A stretch of DNA of 64,000 nt from Epiperipatus broadwayi (Eukaryota > Onychophora > Udeonychophora > Euonychophora > Peripatidae), in contig JAQFVV010013083.1 in assembly GCA_028023455.1 (NCBI GenBank), forward strand, positions 62,001-126,000. The letters run 5' to 3'. Position numbers and translations under genes: made by a program. Within the stretch, counting starts at the first letter, position 1, and the number at the start of each line of letters is the position of its first letter. This document shows, one piece after another, positions 1 to 12,418 of this stretch. The notes beneath the pieces were generated by a model. It saw nothing but the letters and a program-made list of their open reading frames with translations. It was not told the DNA's origin and made no database searches.

Positions 1-1414
1 AATGCAAGTTAAAATCTGATTTTGAAAGAAAGTAAAGTTTAAAAAAAACCTTAAATAGCGCACAAAACATAGAAAGTTAAACATAATCAAAAGATAAGGA
101 TCTGGGTTTTAAAGTACACATTTGACAATAAACGAAATGCGTGTATGGAGTGTATTTGAAGCAGAATATAGACAGCAATAATAAATGCTTGTCTAAACTT
201 AAATAAAAAAAGAGAGAAGAACATGTATTAAAATCTGTGTAATTAAATTAAAAAAAATATTTAAATAAATAAATGTACATAGTGCTACTAGATTGGGTAA
301 AACAAATTTACATATGGCTGAAGGCATAGTAAGAAAGGTGTGAATGAAAGTGAAAACAAAGGATCAGAAGGGCAAAGGCTGGTGGAATTTTTTAATTAAA
401 AAAAAGTTTTTCAGTGGAGATTAGAGCTAGAGACTTCATGTCGATAGGGTGGTAAAATACAGCTCCGATAATCAACCGATATAGTTAACAGATATGACTT
501 TCAACATCGGTGTCTCATCTAGAATGGCTGGCTAAGGACATCGTGATCGCTGGTCGATCCGGACTTACTGTACTAATGGTTCTGGCCAAGATATAACAAC
601 TGCCATTGTAGCACCTGCTGGTGGATTCATTTAGTTGTCTTGTCTTTGATGCCTCATCCTTGATGCCTTAAACACTGAGAAGCTACACATCACCAAATCT
701 AACCTGTGACCATCCCTCCTAAAGAAGTGGAGAAAATCCACGTGACGGTCGGCAAGACGTCGGATAAATTCAGAGAGTAAAACCTAGGTAAAAATACATA
801 CTATTTTGTTATATATTTCAATGTGCACATAGTTTACTTAGACAATGGCCACATGCCTTTTGTGAATGATAAAGACATTCTTGAATTTTTTGATAAATAC
901 CCAGACTGACGATGTATAAATGTACCATCATTTTATAGATTATAATCTGTTTTTTCATTTCATGTTAATGTGTTTTTTTTATATATCTCTTTTACAGTTA
1001 ATTTATTCTATTAAATCTATTATTTTATTTAAACCTGCCTTGTCTCATTCTTCGCTACTCCAAAAGGGTAGTCTAGTCTAAGGGTGGGAAAAACTATTAT
1101 TCATTTTTTTGATTATTGAATTAACACATGGCAGTTGATGGTGCAGTATTTGATCCCATTAAATTTATAAATCATCCAAGCGCTGTAACTCTGTCAGATC
1201 TTACAGCAGTCGAGAGATGGTTGGTTGGGAAAAATAATCTGATGCTATATCCATATAGCATACAGATTCGGTCAATTACGGATATAGACTCGTGTATGTC
1301 TGTATGTTCTCTCTGCTTGAGGTAGCGGAAAGTGGACGATCTTGAATCATTAGAATTTCCCATTATGCACTCATAAAAGGGAAGCCAGCCTTCGATCTTC
1401 CCGTGCCCATTACA
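1..1414 (-). repeat. LTR-like repeat F, partial, cut by window edge
   Basis: Read on the minus strand this block begins TGTAATGGGCAC directly after an (AT)n tract, the same opening bases as element B1 at 12416. TGT...ACA ends are usual for LTRs. Its base composition is less AT-rich than the surroundings, especially at 420-790 and 1040-1410. No retroviral-type coding frame is seen; the short frame at 1128-1325 has no recognisable domain. The other end is not visible and may lie beyond position 1. It may be a solo LTR; it could also be another non-coding repeat that shares the terminal motif. Confidence 0.35.
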
Positions 1415-1436
1415 ATATATATATATATATATATAT

Positions 1437-1467
<31 letters not shown>

Positions 1468-1482
1468 GTATAATAAAATAAT
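1415..1482. repeat. (AT)n microsatellite
   Basis: Nearly pure AT dinucleotide tract broken by one short ACA interruption, lying between LTR-like repeat F and the 116-bp MITE. It appears to be the target in which both were inserted. Confidence 0.9.
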
Positions 1483-1596
1483 CCACTAGAATAAAACTAC
1501 AATAATGGTGGAATACACCAAAGACGGCTATAGCGAAGGATATTAGTCTTCAATTTTATATAGGCATTTTTTAAAATTTTGTAGTTTTATTCTAGT

Positions 1597-1598
<2 letters not shown>
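1483..1598. mobile_element. 116-bp MITE with perfect 20-bp inverted ends
   Basis: The left end CCACTAGAATAAAACTACAA (1483-1502) is the exact reverse complement of the right end (1579-1598). The 76-bp interior has no open frame of note. The element sits in (AT)n on both sides, so a TA target duplication of the Tc1/mariner kind is possible but cannot be proved inside TA repeats. It is too short to encode a transposase, so it would be non-autonomous. Confidence 0.75.

Positions 1599-1599
<1 letters not shown>

Positions 1600-1684
<85 letters not shown>
1600..1684. repeat. (AT)n microsatellite
   Basis: AT dinucleotide tract with one A-rich interruption near 1631. It generates spurious Tyr-Ile open frames and is the right-hand flank of the MITE. 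Confidence 0.9.
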
Positions 1685-1687
<3 letters not shown>

Positions 1688-2274
1688 ATAATTTGCAGGT
1701 TCATTGTATTAGATTTTGATAATGAATATAGTGATGTTTTGGCTTGATCACACAAGTCATATATAAACACTGGTTAAGTCCCACCAAAATTGTAACATAA
1801 AGGTGAGAAATTTTTAATAATATATTTTCTAAACAATTTTTGTAAATAGAAGGAAGTTTACATGTGTCAGCACATTTATTGATACACTTTGTTTTCTAAA
1901 ATATCTCAGTCGCTTCACTGATAATACATTGGTAGAGTGTCATATCTGGATAGAACCCTAGTCTAAGAGGAGTCAATACTGTGTTATTAATCCATAGCAT
2001 AGAGTGAGAGTACTCATGATGCTGAAGGTTGCTTAACTGTATTAACATGTTTTTCTTTTCTAGAACTGATGCAGTGATTGCTAATACATGCATAAGGAAC
2101 TTTTATGAATGTCATATAAAATTGCATAAACTCTAGGAGCTTTAGATTGGATTGAATCTTTAGATTTTATGATGTTAGTAATTTTTTGATGAGTAGTATA
2201 TGCTGTTTTTATATCATAGCGTTTTAGTATAAATAAATCACCATTTGACAAACACATAAAAATTAGAAGTTATC
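1685..2274. other. No recognisable feature
   Basis: AT-rich unique-looking sequence. I see no conserved frame, no terminal repeat and no similarity to other parts of the window. Confidence 0.5.
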
Positions 2275-2398
2275 CAACTATAATTTTTTTTTAAGGGTCA
2301 TAGCATCGGCCGGGACCCGAACCCACAACCCGGGCAACTGCCTGCAAGTGAAAGGCAGTCGCGCTAACCTCTCGACCACCAATGCAAGACAACTATAA
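2275..2398 (-). mobile_element. tRNA-derived SINE copy 1 with target duplication
   Basis: The minus strand holds a tRNA-like head (2303-2385). Its GCATTGG and CCGATGC ends can pair as an acceptor stem, the D-arm region reads GGTCGAGAGGTTAGCGCG (A-box-like), and GGGTTCGGGTCCC matches a B box. The head is followed by CTATGACCCTT and a poly(A) tail, seen as T9 on the plus strand at 2284-2292. A 9-bp direct repeat, CAACTATAA, flanks the insert at 2275-2283 and 2390-2398. The anticodon arm keeps only four pairs and has a long extra arm, so this is a retroposed SINE or tRNA pseudogene and not a working tRNA. Tailless, tRNA-headed SINEs are known in cephalopods. Confidence 0.8.
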
Positions 2399-3419
2399 AT
2401 ATTTAAGTCAGAATATTAATAAAAACAGAAATATAATTTCTTTTCTAAACTGTTTTAATTAAACTAGTGTTTATACACAAACAAACCCACAAGATATATA
2501 ATTTATATCTGTAATCCATAAAAATTTTCGTATCAACATGTACACACACGCATATATATATATATGGAAGAATTGAAAAAATAGTGTAAATGTATTTAAA
2601 TTATCTGTTATATATTTTCGATAACTATATTAATAAAATAATTACAAAAGAACTGTATTAAATCATTTGGGAAAATATCTTAATTGTCAAGTATTGAAAA
2701 ATGTAATAAAATATTATTAGTTTAATCAATTATCAATGAAGTATTACGTAGCAATTCCTTTGATATTTACCAAAATAAAGCTTAAATTTTGATTAATCTT
2801 ATAAAAGCTTTCCATTATATAAAAAGAGCTAATAAACTCAATAGAATACAATATAAGTGCTATTACTTATTTTAAAGATTTAAACGAAAGGTCTTAATAA
2901 ATTGTTTTAAATTTTTTAGAGAATAAATGCCACAATAAGAAACCATAAATTTTATGCATCCGTGATAATACATCCTTGATAATTCTTACACATACGATAT
3001 AAATATTTTTATATACATATAACACCTGATCAAATGTTATCCAATTAATCGGAAATAAATAGGTATTGGGCTATTGCTAACAAAATGATGTAACACAGAA
3101 ACACATTAAAAGCCATTCTCACTATATAGAGTTTGAGTACAAAAAAGTTTGTAGTTTTTAAAGTTACTGAGAATCTTCAAATAAACTTATGAATGAATGG
3201 TTGGTTCAAAGGCATTCTGTCTAGCTATCTCAATATATACATCAGAAACATTGATATTTAGGTGGATTTTAGCGTAGTATAAAACAGACTAGAAATAATT
3301 TTGTTAATGAGTTTGCAGTAGAATTTTTATATTGATAATACAGTCATCACCTACCATTTAACTATAGTTATTAATGTACTATTGATTGAAGGTCTTTCAT
3401 TTGAGTTGCTTCTATTCAT
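2399..3419. other. No recognisable feature
   Basis: AT-rich DNA with a short (AT)6 tract near 2551. The right part may be the 3' tail of the LINE remnant that follows on the minus strand, but no motif confirms it. Confidence 0.4.
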
Positions 3420-4330
3420 AACTTTTTTACAATTTCTTGGAATCTAATTTAAGACTTCAAAAGTTTCCTTAATATTGTCTCTTTTAATATAAGTCCAGTA
3501 TAATATAACTTCAGCCTCTTAATTCTTTCAATGATATAAATAACTGTTTGTTCTTTCACCAATATACTTCATTTTTGTTTTTCTATTATTACTAAAACTG
3601 GTATTTCTTTATTGAGTTATTTGAAATCTCTGTATATTACTTCTGGTGAAAGTACAATTTTATGATCCAAATATAATAACTAGTAAAACATAATTATTAT
3701 AATTTTTCTTTTAAATACAAACATTTATATTCTTTCAATAAAGTTAATTTAACAAAATCGCTCCATCAAAGTTTAATTCTATGATTGATTTCATCCACTA
3801 TATTTTTGTTTTCATTAATATTCTGACCGAATTATTTGTAGTTGTTTAACATCTCCTAATTTAAAAAAGTCAATTTTTTTTTTTTTGAGAAAATGTACTA
3901 TGATAGCACTCTGCTATGCTAATATCTAAGTTATTTTTAAACATTTAATAGTTAGCAAAATACAAGCTTAATTTCTACACTTCTACTTTTTTATTTTATG
4001 TTTATATTATATACCTGAACTCATTAATAAAGATCTACATTTATAATTAAGCTTAGTCAATGTTATTTAATTTGTAAAAAAATAAACTTTGTACTAAAAT
4101 CATTAACAATATGTTTAAAATGTATATTACAAAAACCGTACTTAATCATAATCAATAAAACTTTTATTAATTTTTAGTTATTCCATTTTTTTATCATTTA
4201 AAACTCTTAATATTTTTTTTATTAAGCTTTATTTCTGATTTTAATATTTTAGTTTTATCTATAAACACATCGTTTAACTATTCCAAATTGCAGCACCATG
4301 CCTCTTACATTCCAGCATTTCTGACATTTT
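3420..4330 (-). pseudogene. Degenerate RTE-like LINE (endonuclease and C-terminal parts)
   Basis: Minus-strand frames carry pieces typical of the single large ORF of RTE-type non-LTR retrotransposons, in the right order. Near the start is WNVRGM (4297-4314), the usual opening of the apurinic-like endonuclease. Next comes VQVYN (4006-4020), which resembles the IQVYAPT endonuclease motif. Then DEINHRIKL (3769-3795) resembles the E-I-x-R-R-I-K-L block downstream of the reverse transcriptase, followed by IGERTN (3546-3563) and IPRNCKK (3423-3443), which resemble the C-terminal blocks. Stops and frameshifts separate the pieces. The catalytic YxDD region is not found between 4000 and 3900, so the middle seems deleted. 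It cannot make protein. The family match is from remembered motif patterns, without a search. Confidence 0.5.
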
Positions 4331-5932
4331 TCTTTGTTTCACACATCAATGTAATTTATATGACAAAATGATTGTTTCTTTTCAGAAAATAATAAATTTG
4401 ACTTTCTTTGATAGATATTTTATTTACTACTGAAATAAAATTTAAATGTTCACATTTTGTTTTTGTAAATATTAAAAAAATGAGGATGTAATCAAAACAA
4501 AAAAAAATACACGTCATCGTTTCTAAAAAGATTATTTTCAGTTTATAAAATCAACAAAATATTTATTGTTTGTGATTATTTTTAAAAAGGTGAATAAACT
4601 TTTATTTATTTCTCTTATATCTAATGAATTATGCTTTAAAAGTTTACATTTTTTGAATATTTATTGAAAAATTACAATATTTTCTTACTCAGTAAATAGA
4701 ACATAGATTCTTTATGTCAAAGCTAGTCTTCAAATTGTCTTCAGGCCATATTTACGTTAGCTACTATTATAACATTATATTTTTGAAAATAAAGTATGTC
4801 ATGTTCAAATGAGTTATTAATAATTTATATTTCTTGATATCTAATAAATATAGTGCAAATTATTTTTTAAAAAAAATTAAAAATGTAATAAATTTGCAAA
4901 TAAACACATTTTTGCATCGTTGGAAACTGCAATGTCATAAAACATTCAACATTTTACAGCCTTGGCAAAAGACAATGGCTGAACATGTCAGGGCAGGGCT
5001 TATGCCTATTGAAAAAATGGGAATTTTGAATTTCCTGTCTTTTAATGTGCAATTTTTTGGGAAAAAATATTATAGTAAAATATATCATTTTAAACGCATT
5101 TTAATATATAATACATAAAAAAAAATTCACTAAAAAGTGAATTGGCCAAAAGACAAAATAATTTGGGTTAACCAGTCATAAAGTTAATCTAATTATGTAA
5201 ATTTTTGGTAAATTTATGAGATAAAAATAATTATTGGCTTAATAGATTAAGAGCTTTCTGGTAAATCTATACAATGAAAATAATAATTTGGCTTATCTAA
5301 GTTAAAAAATGTAAACAGGTAATCACTGGCTTTCTTAATTAAATTTTTTAGAAAATGAGTCTAACTCATCAAAATTTAATGCTATACAAAGACTGAACTT
5401 AAAATTATAGAATTCATTTTGTTTTTATTTAAAAAAAGACGGTTTCATCTTGGGATCATTATATTTGTCTGCTTATTATGATGTAACCAGAACTTTTACC
5501 AGCACTCATGTTAAAAACTATGAGCAGCTAAGGTGCCAGGAAAAACATTTCACTCTCCAGTATCTAACTTACAGCTATCAGAGGTTCAAATTTAGTTGCT
5601 AAGAAATCAATAATATGCTAACCACCAACAATGTTAATATTGAAGTTTTAGGACAAATTCTTTACAAAATTGTACACTGGTACATACAAGTCTTCACAAA
5701 TCAGTGACTAGAAACTTCATCACATGTGTATGTGCATCTATATATCATTCAACCTTTCCAATCATAGTATCCCCTTTACTGTATTTTATCTCAGACTTAA
5801 GATAAACTTTTACTTGTGAACTATTTTATAAGACATCACCAATAAACAGTAATAGATAAATTAAATAATGTAATGTTATATTTATATATGAACTGTTACA
5901 ATAACTAACTATTTTATACTAATATTTATGTT
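4331..5932. other. No recognisable feature
   Basis: AT-rich sequence. A 94-codon plus frame at 4834-5118 has no recognisable domain and lies in a run of A-rich codons; I regard it as chance. No terminal repeats or long duplications are seen. Confidence 0.4.
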
Positions 5933-6672
5933 TTAACTCTTCACCTGCCTGACTCATGTAAAAATGAGGAAATTTGACGTCACTGTAAATCGGTTACTTT
6001 TTGTCCTACATATAAGAATTTGCAGTTTTTGAAAACAGGGAAAAAAGTTCTGTAAGATGCTGCCCTCTCTTGAATTATTTTACAAGTAAAAAATCAATAA
6101 AAATGACTAAATATGTCAAACAATTCCAAAGCTCCACCTTCTCTTGAATCTGATTGAGTGTTTAAATTTTGACAACAAAAAAAATGGCTGCCAAAAAGTA
6201 AAAAGTTACAGTCGTTTTTTGTTTTATTACGAAAGTGATAAACGAATGTTTTAAATCATTTTAACAGTATTTTTTGATGATTTATAAATTTATTTCAGTA
6301 AAATAGTGCTAAAAAATATTTTAGAAAAATAGTTAAGATTTTAGCAAGAATTATTTATTTATTGCAAAGTGGGGAGAAATCATGACATAGGCAAATCTTT
6401 TTGGTTGGTTATTACCGTTCCTTCATTTTCAACCGCTATCGAATACTTTCCAGAATATAAATCAAAATTTATTTTTGAAAAAACTTTTGTTGATTTTCAT
6501 AATCCAATGAATTATTAATATACTTTTTACAAATGAAACTAAAGTAAATATAATATTAAAATGTAAATATAGTTTGACAATTGACTTTGTCTTCAGTTTG
6601 TGAACTGGCCAATTAAAAGTTTTGATTTTTAACTCACTCAACCAATAATATAATTAGCAGTTAAAAAGTTAA
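5933..6672 (-). mobile_element. Family M TTAA-type non-autonomous element, copy M1
   Basis: This ~740-bp unit is the reverse-oriented counterpart of copies at 29012 and 34886. It begins TTAACTCTTCACCTGCC (5933) and ends GCAGTTAAAAAGTTAA (6672), so TTAA lies at both edges and the ends are short imperfect inverted repeats. TTAA duplication is the signature of piggyBac-superfamily transposition. There is no transposase frame, so it is a MITE-like passenger. Shared internal landmarks include a GCTGCCAAAAAGTAAA stretch (GGCTGCCAAAAA near 6186) and CAGTTTGTGAACTGGCCAAT near 6595-6614. Confidence 0.7.
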
Positions 6673-7271
6673 CCATTAGGGTATCTGATATTGTGTGGTA
6701 GTTAATCTAGTTTGTTTTTAATGTTTAATCTTTTCGCCCTGCTATGTTTTATTAGAAAGAAAATGATTTCTGCAATTGTTTAATTACAATCCATGTTATT
6801 TTTAAAGAAAAGTTTTCATTTCAAAAAGGATGGTTTTAAACAGAGAGAGATTTTATTTATTCTTAAAATATTTTTATTTAATAATTAATAATGTCCCTGA
6901 AATTTTTTAAAATCATTACTACATGTATGTGATTGATGTGATGTGCACATAACTGTATAAATCATTTATTAGAAGAACAAAATTGTTTAGCAATTTTACT
7001 TGTTTATTCTGCTTGCTTCACATGCATCTGAAATTAAAGGAATTAATATACATATATTTATGCATTATACAAAGTGATCTTAAATATTTATCTATCATGT
7101 GGATTTTTAATTATTTGCTTTAGTGATGTATGATTTTGTTATTGTTCTTGCTTGAGTTTATTAAGGTTGTTTATGCTTTGCACTTGGTAAAGTGATCTTC
7201 CTGTCAGTGATTAAATATGTTTTGTTGCTTAACCAATTTACTGTCATCTTCATCTATTGTCAAACTCATAT
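6673..7271. other. No recognisable feature
   Basis: AT-rich spacer between two family M copies in the same orientation. No frame or repeat is seen. Confidence 0.4.
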
Positions 7272-7834
7272 TTAACTCACTCTAAAAATGGCAATTTTTA
7301 CATTATCGTAGCAAATGTATGCTTATTTTAAAGCTTTAAAAGTACTGTAAGTTGCTGCCCTCTTTAGAATTATTTTACAATTAAAAAATCAATAATATTT
7401 AAATTTGAAGCTATAATAATGGGAAAAGGCAGACTTTCCTAGATACTGATTAGCTGGTTCTCATTTGAACAAATGGAAGAGTTTGTCAATAATTTTTACC
7501 ATTGCAAGTTATTTGTTTTCATTTTGAAAATGAAAATGAATGTTTTAGAGTATTTTTTAGTATTATTTTATATATTATAAATTACTTTGCTAAAATATGC
7601 TAAAAATATAATTATTTTAGAAAAGTATTTAAGATTTTAGTAAAAAATCTTTATTTTTACATGAACATAAATTGAAAAAGAAATCAGTAATGTACAGAGT
7701 ATTTTCTAATAGGTTATGAATGTTCTTTTTAGGTTCACTGCTGTAGAATATTTTTATAATTATAAATAAAAATTTATTTTTGAAAAAAAAATTCATTCAC
7801 TTTCATAATCTGACAAATTATTAATTTGCTTTTT

Positions 7835-7839
<5 letters not shown>
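7272..7839 (-). mobile_element. Family M element, decayed and truncated copy M2
   Basis: Starts at TTAACTCACTC and can be followed along M1 in the same orientation, through the AAGTTGCTGCCCTCTTTAGA region (near 7349) and the TTCATAATCTGACAAATTATT region (7802-7822). The alignment stops where an (AT)n tract begins, so the far end with its TTAA is missing. It is more diverged than M1, M3 and M4 and is probably an older insertion. Confidence 0.55.

Positions 7840-7879
<40 letters not shown>
7840..7879. repeat. (AT)n microsatellite
   Basis: About 20 AT units directly abutting the broken end of M2. Confidence 0.9.
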
Positions 7880-7880
<1 letters not shown>

Positions 7881-9120
7881 ATGGGTGGATCAAATGCATG
7901 GAATATATGCTTATTTTAGTAATATCCTGTATGTATGAGCATATAAAGTGATAAAGGCTGTTTTATTAATGATTGCTTATTAATGCAAATGTGAAAAATA
8001 TATGTACACTCACATGGATAAATTGTTAAGTCATTTTCAAACTTTAGGGATTGTTAAATAATACTAAAAGTAAAATTTTTGGGAAAATGTAATATTGAAA
8101 CTACCCGATATCAAATACACTATGTGCTTACATGAATAAAAGTTAATTACAATTCAAAATCTGTCATATGTATATGAAGCTATATATAGTCATTATTACA
8201 GTTACACTCTGGTGTATTTAAGCTCTATGATTGAATTGTATATTATGTTTTATTAAAATGTTTAATAAACATTTTTTATTGTTATATTTGTTCTGCATTT
8301 TTGTTTACTGTTGTCTGCTCTGCCTATTGTTATTTGCCAAAAATTCCTGCTATCCACAATCTAGAGACTATTTTAAATATTTGAGTGATGATATAGCTGT
8401 GGCAAACATTCATATTTAGTATCCTCACCAATAAACTATAAATGTATAGGCTAGAGGTCTAGTGGCTCTCTAAAGTTGAATATGAACTGCCTGCTGTCCA
8501 TTACAGTATTACACATTACTTTACTGTTTTAGTGTTTATTTTTACTGTTACTGTCTTATTTGTGATTAAAAATTTTTGCACATTTTCTGAAGCTCTGAAA
8601 AATTGTTTGTAAAAATAATCACATCATTTGGAAAATCTAAATGATTAAATATGATTTCTGTCATTTGACTCTCCTGGGTTTTTATTTAAATCCATAAAAT
8701 AAGTATTGTAAAATTGCTGTAAAAATTTTGAAGATATGAAATTATTCAATCAAACATTCTGATCAATGTTAACCTTTGTAGTGTTAATTGCAATTTAATC
8801 TCTGTTGTTGTATTTTGATAAATATGTTTTTGAATTTTACAGGATTCTAAATCTACATTTTGGTAACTCAAATCATCAACTATAGACAAATTGATTTAAA
8901 AAAATTATATAGTCTTATCTATAAATGCTGCCACATTGAGTGCAAACCACTGTGTGAAACAGTTTTTAAATTCCATATATTCTTTTCAATATTTGGAGTC
9001 CAAAATTCATTGTAGGTAAATTATATAATTATCTTTATAACTAAAATAGAGGCTTATTACATACCTGTATCAATATATGTAATATATAGGGTAAATGAGC
9101 ACAGACTTTCAGACAACACC
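7880..9120. other. No recognisable feature
   Basis: AT-rich DNA with a cysteine- and leucine-rich 62-codon plus frame (8231-8419) that has no known domain. I treat that frame as chance. Confidence 0.4.
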
Positions 9121-9121
9121 C

Positions 9122-9230
9122 AACTCCCCACTCTATCTCATAACACTGATACACTTGAACACATATATGTTGAAAAGATAAATAATCACCAATACACATA
9201 TTTTATGCTAAACCAGCAATAATCAGTTGG
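9122..9230 (+). repeat. Dispersed repeat D, copy 1
   Basis: Matches 25740-25845 in the same orientation. Shared landmarks are the ACTGATACACTTGA / ACTGAAACACATGA stretch and ATACACATATTTTATGC / ATACATATTTCATGC followed by an A-rich CCAGCAA / CTAGCAA end. No terminal structure or coding frame is visible. The repeat may extend further right to about 9480, which is relatively GC-rich, but the second copy does not cover that part. Confidence 0.5.
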
Positions 9231-9499
9231 TCCAGATTATCATCTCTACACATATATGCAATAAGGTCTCAGATATATATTAATATAGCCAATATTCATA
9301 CTTTAATGGACAGGCTTCAATTCATTCCACTCTCCAAATCTTCAACCATCCATCCAATTGAAAATCTGATGATGAAATGTTCAAAGGCCACCCTAAGGCC
9401 AAGACTCTCATCACATCCATGTTGACCTAAAGTCATTATGACCCTCATGTACAGGACATGAAACATTTAACACATATATGAAAGATGGGAAGACATCTC

Positions 9500-10420
9500 T
9501 ACTATGTAATAACTGAAATACAGGCTTATTATTATCATCCATAAAACAAAAAAAATGATAGGTCTATAATTTTTAATTTCACTATCACCTTTTATAACAA
9601 TAAATATTACTGCTGTATTTATTTTTTAATTATATGATATATTTATTATTTAAACATCAAATATTTAATTACATCAATAAATTTTCTATATCATTATCTG
9701 CTTTGTTTAAGTTCTGGATGACAATTTTATTATATGCTGGATTCCTTTTCTTATAGATATAATTGTCTATTTCATCTCTTTTTTAAAAAATGCTTGCTAA
9801 ACCAGATGTAGTAATTATAGTTTTATTTTGTTTTCTGTTCTTTATTACCATGGAATTATTTGTTTTTATAATGTGACCCACACATTAATGAGTATACAAT
9901 ACTTTTTTAATTGTTGAAAAATTTCATTCTAATACTTTAAGATCACATATTATATTTTTGAAATTTTTTTTTTTAATATTAAGATGTTATTTTATACTTT
10001 TGAAAATTTAATTTTTTTCTAAAGCTATTTTTGTCAGTTCAATTATATTTTCTTATATAATTATTACCACTTTTTATTTCAATTTCCAAACCTCCAGATA
10101 TTCAATTCATTTTAATAGATCATTTACAATATTCATTTCTTTTTGTTTGTATACTGATTTGTCTCAGTTGAAAATATATTAGTGAATTGTTAATTTTTAC
10201 ACTATCTGTTTTATATAGATATTTTTTTATAAAAAGACTTTGTTTCAAATAAAAGTAACATCTTTAAAAACATTCACTCTCACTGCCATCATGTTGTCCA
10301 CATCTAGTATATCTATTCGAAGTGCCATAAGTAGTTTCTCCTGGAAAGCTTTTATCTCATAAGTGTTATTTGAGGCATAGTAAATTACATTCCAACTATA
10401 TATTCATTAAATTTTCTTTT
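9500..10420 (-). pseudogene. Degenerate LINE (endonuclease and RT start)
   Basis: A 51-codon minus frame (10245-10400) reads VIYYASNNTYEIKAF then a leucine-rich helix and DILDVDNMMAV. This has the spacing of the LINE endonuclease block YAPN...FF..L...L...GDFN. About 650 bp downstream on the same strand KGDSEIKNYRPI is encoded at 9557-9592, close to the K-K-G-D...N-Y-R-P-I-S opening of non-LTR reverse transcriptases. The DNA between contains many stops. Motif order and distance fit one element. NYRPI is kept intact while the GDFN metal-binding motif is lost. No further RT motifs are seen because repeat D sequence follows. Confidence 0.5.
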
Positions 10421-12351
10421 TTTTTTTCATAAATAAATATTGTACAACTAAAAAAAAACACACCAAGAATAAAATATAATAATCATTATTGTAGTGAATT
10501 AAAACTCAACCTTTAGTGTTCTTAACTACTCTTGATGAAGTCTTGCTTTTGATAACAGTTATCCAATGTATCCAAAAAGAAAAAAAAAACAAAAACATAA
10601 AACCTATATACGTGATTCAATTTTTTTGTCAAAAAATATCTATATGGAAAATATTGCTTCAAGATTATGATTTATGAATCAGAAACACTGTAAAATGATA
10701 AATTAAGATATGATATACTTTTATATATTCACATTGGATGAGGGATTTATTATACTTTTTAAAATTAGTTTATGCATGAAATATTAGAAATATATTTTTA
10801 ATAGCAACAGTTTTTATAGATTATGATCTCCCAAGAGAGCAAATATTTTTTTGAAATGCAATTGTAATTTTTATGTAATTATCAATGTATTATCAGCAAT
10901 TCCATATTTTGTGACCATAATTATAAGTTGATTGCGAGGCAATTTTGCTTATGGCAATATGTTAATGTTATTTATATGACTTATATGGAATTAATTTTTG
11001 AAAAAAAAATAGCCAGATAAACAATGCAAGAAAATAATTGTAACATAAACAGATCAATGAAGTTTAACTTTATAATAAACAATCAGTCTGTTTTGCATTA
11101 AACTTTGTTTTCACAAATATTTATTAATTTTTCTAAACAATTTTTTCTGAATATTTTTCTAAAATCCTAGTTTAATATTTTTTTGCTCTTTGGGAATTAG
11201 TAATATATATATATATATATATTGAAGCAATGGATCTGAAGTCCAATCAATGCTTCACAGCCTCCTATAAACTTAATTAGTATTGTAGGCCTGAATTAAG
11301 TTTATAGTCCAATATAAGCAGGGTTTTGCATTTAAATATAATTTGTTTTAAATAAATTCCATTCTAAGATTAGATTTCTGTTAATAAAAATTGCTTGTAA
11401 AATCTATTAGTCAAACATATATATATACGTCAAGCGTATATGTATGAGTTACTGCAAAATTCTGCTGAAATAAAATGCTTACATTATTAAAAGAAATATA
11501 TTTTTTGTTAAAATATGGCATATGATTTCATTTTGAGATAAGCCCATCAACATTTTCTAAAGGAATGAATGTTTTAATTAGTGAGCCCATTCAAGTCAAA
11601 TTAAAGATGGCTTTCTTTTTCTTTTTTAATTAATAAAATTGAAACTTTAAAGAAAAAAATTTAGAATAAAAAAGTAAAAGTTATTTTTAGAAAATGTTAC
11701 CTTGAAACAAAGGAGCATGTGGGTAAGCTTATCAAGATCTAAGATCATACAAACAATAGAGAATAGCTTACAAAAAATGTATAAATAGGAGAGTGAAAAA
11801 AATACTTGGCATTTTTTTTAGATTTCCCTTTTGAGATTTCATTCAGATTTCTCTTGGGAGAACTTTTGCAGATTTTGCTTGTGCTTGTTAAGATTTTACT
11901 CCAAAAAGTTATACAACTGTCATATTCAAAATCATGGAGAAGTTTGAACATGCTACAAGCTAAAATCATATGAATTTGATAGATTCTACTATGCTTGGCT
12001 AGGCAAAAAGCTTTGCCTATCACCGAGGTTCCTAAATACCATCAAAATGCCATAGTATTCACCAAATATAATCTGAACTCTGTGCAGTGTCTGTAGGACT
12101 TTTCATAAAAGCATGCTACTTATTTCCACTTTCTTTGTCTGGACAAATATCTATAGATGGACAGATCAAGCCACGAATGCCATAGGAAACATGACCAAGG
12201 AACCAGGACAGTAATCATATCTCTCCTCCATTGAACTATTTACTTTCTACCCTTTTTTGTTCATACCTTTTTTAAGTGCTTCACTGAATTATATTTCTGA
12301 AATGTTGTATTTAATTATATTTGTAATGTAACCATTTTTTATTAGACTAGT

Positions 12352-12352
<1 letters not shown>
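10421..12352. other. Mostly featureless; short hairpin and a 92-codon frame
   Basis: It contains an (AT)10 tract at 11201-11221 and a small hairpin whose arms CTATAAACTTAATT and AATTAAGTTTATAG lie near 11265 and 11295. A 92-codon minus frame at 11745-12023 has balanced composition and a basic C-terminal half, but no domain I recognise, and upstream the same frame has stops. It could be an old transposon or gene remnant; I cannot support more. Confidence 0.35.

Positions 12353-12415
<63 letters not shown>
12353..12415. repeat. (AT)n microsatellite at left edge of B1
   Basis: About 30 AT units immediately before the TGTAATGGG start of B1. The same element's right end at 17148 also abuts AT units, so this tract is probably the target. 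Confidence 0.9.

Positions 12416-12418
<3 letters not shown>

Noticed and set aside
2303-2385. Functional tRNA, possibly with a UCA anticodon (selenocysteine-like)
   Set aside because: The anticodon stem is imperfect, the poly(A) tail and 9-bp flanking duplication show retroposition, and a second copy has a different loop.
11745-12023. 92-codon minus frame with balanced composition
   Set aside because: No recognised domain, stops upstream in the same frame, no splice or repeat support.
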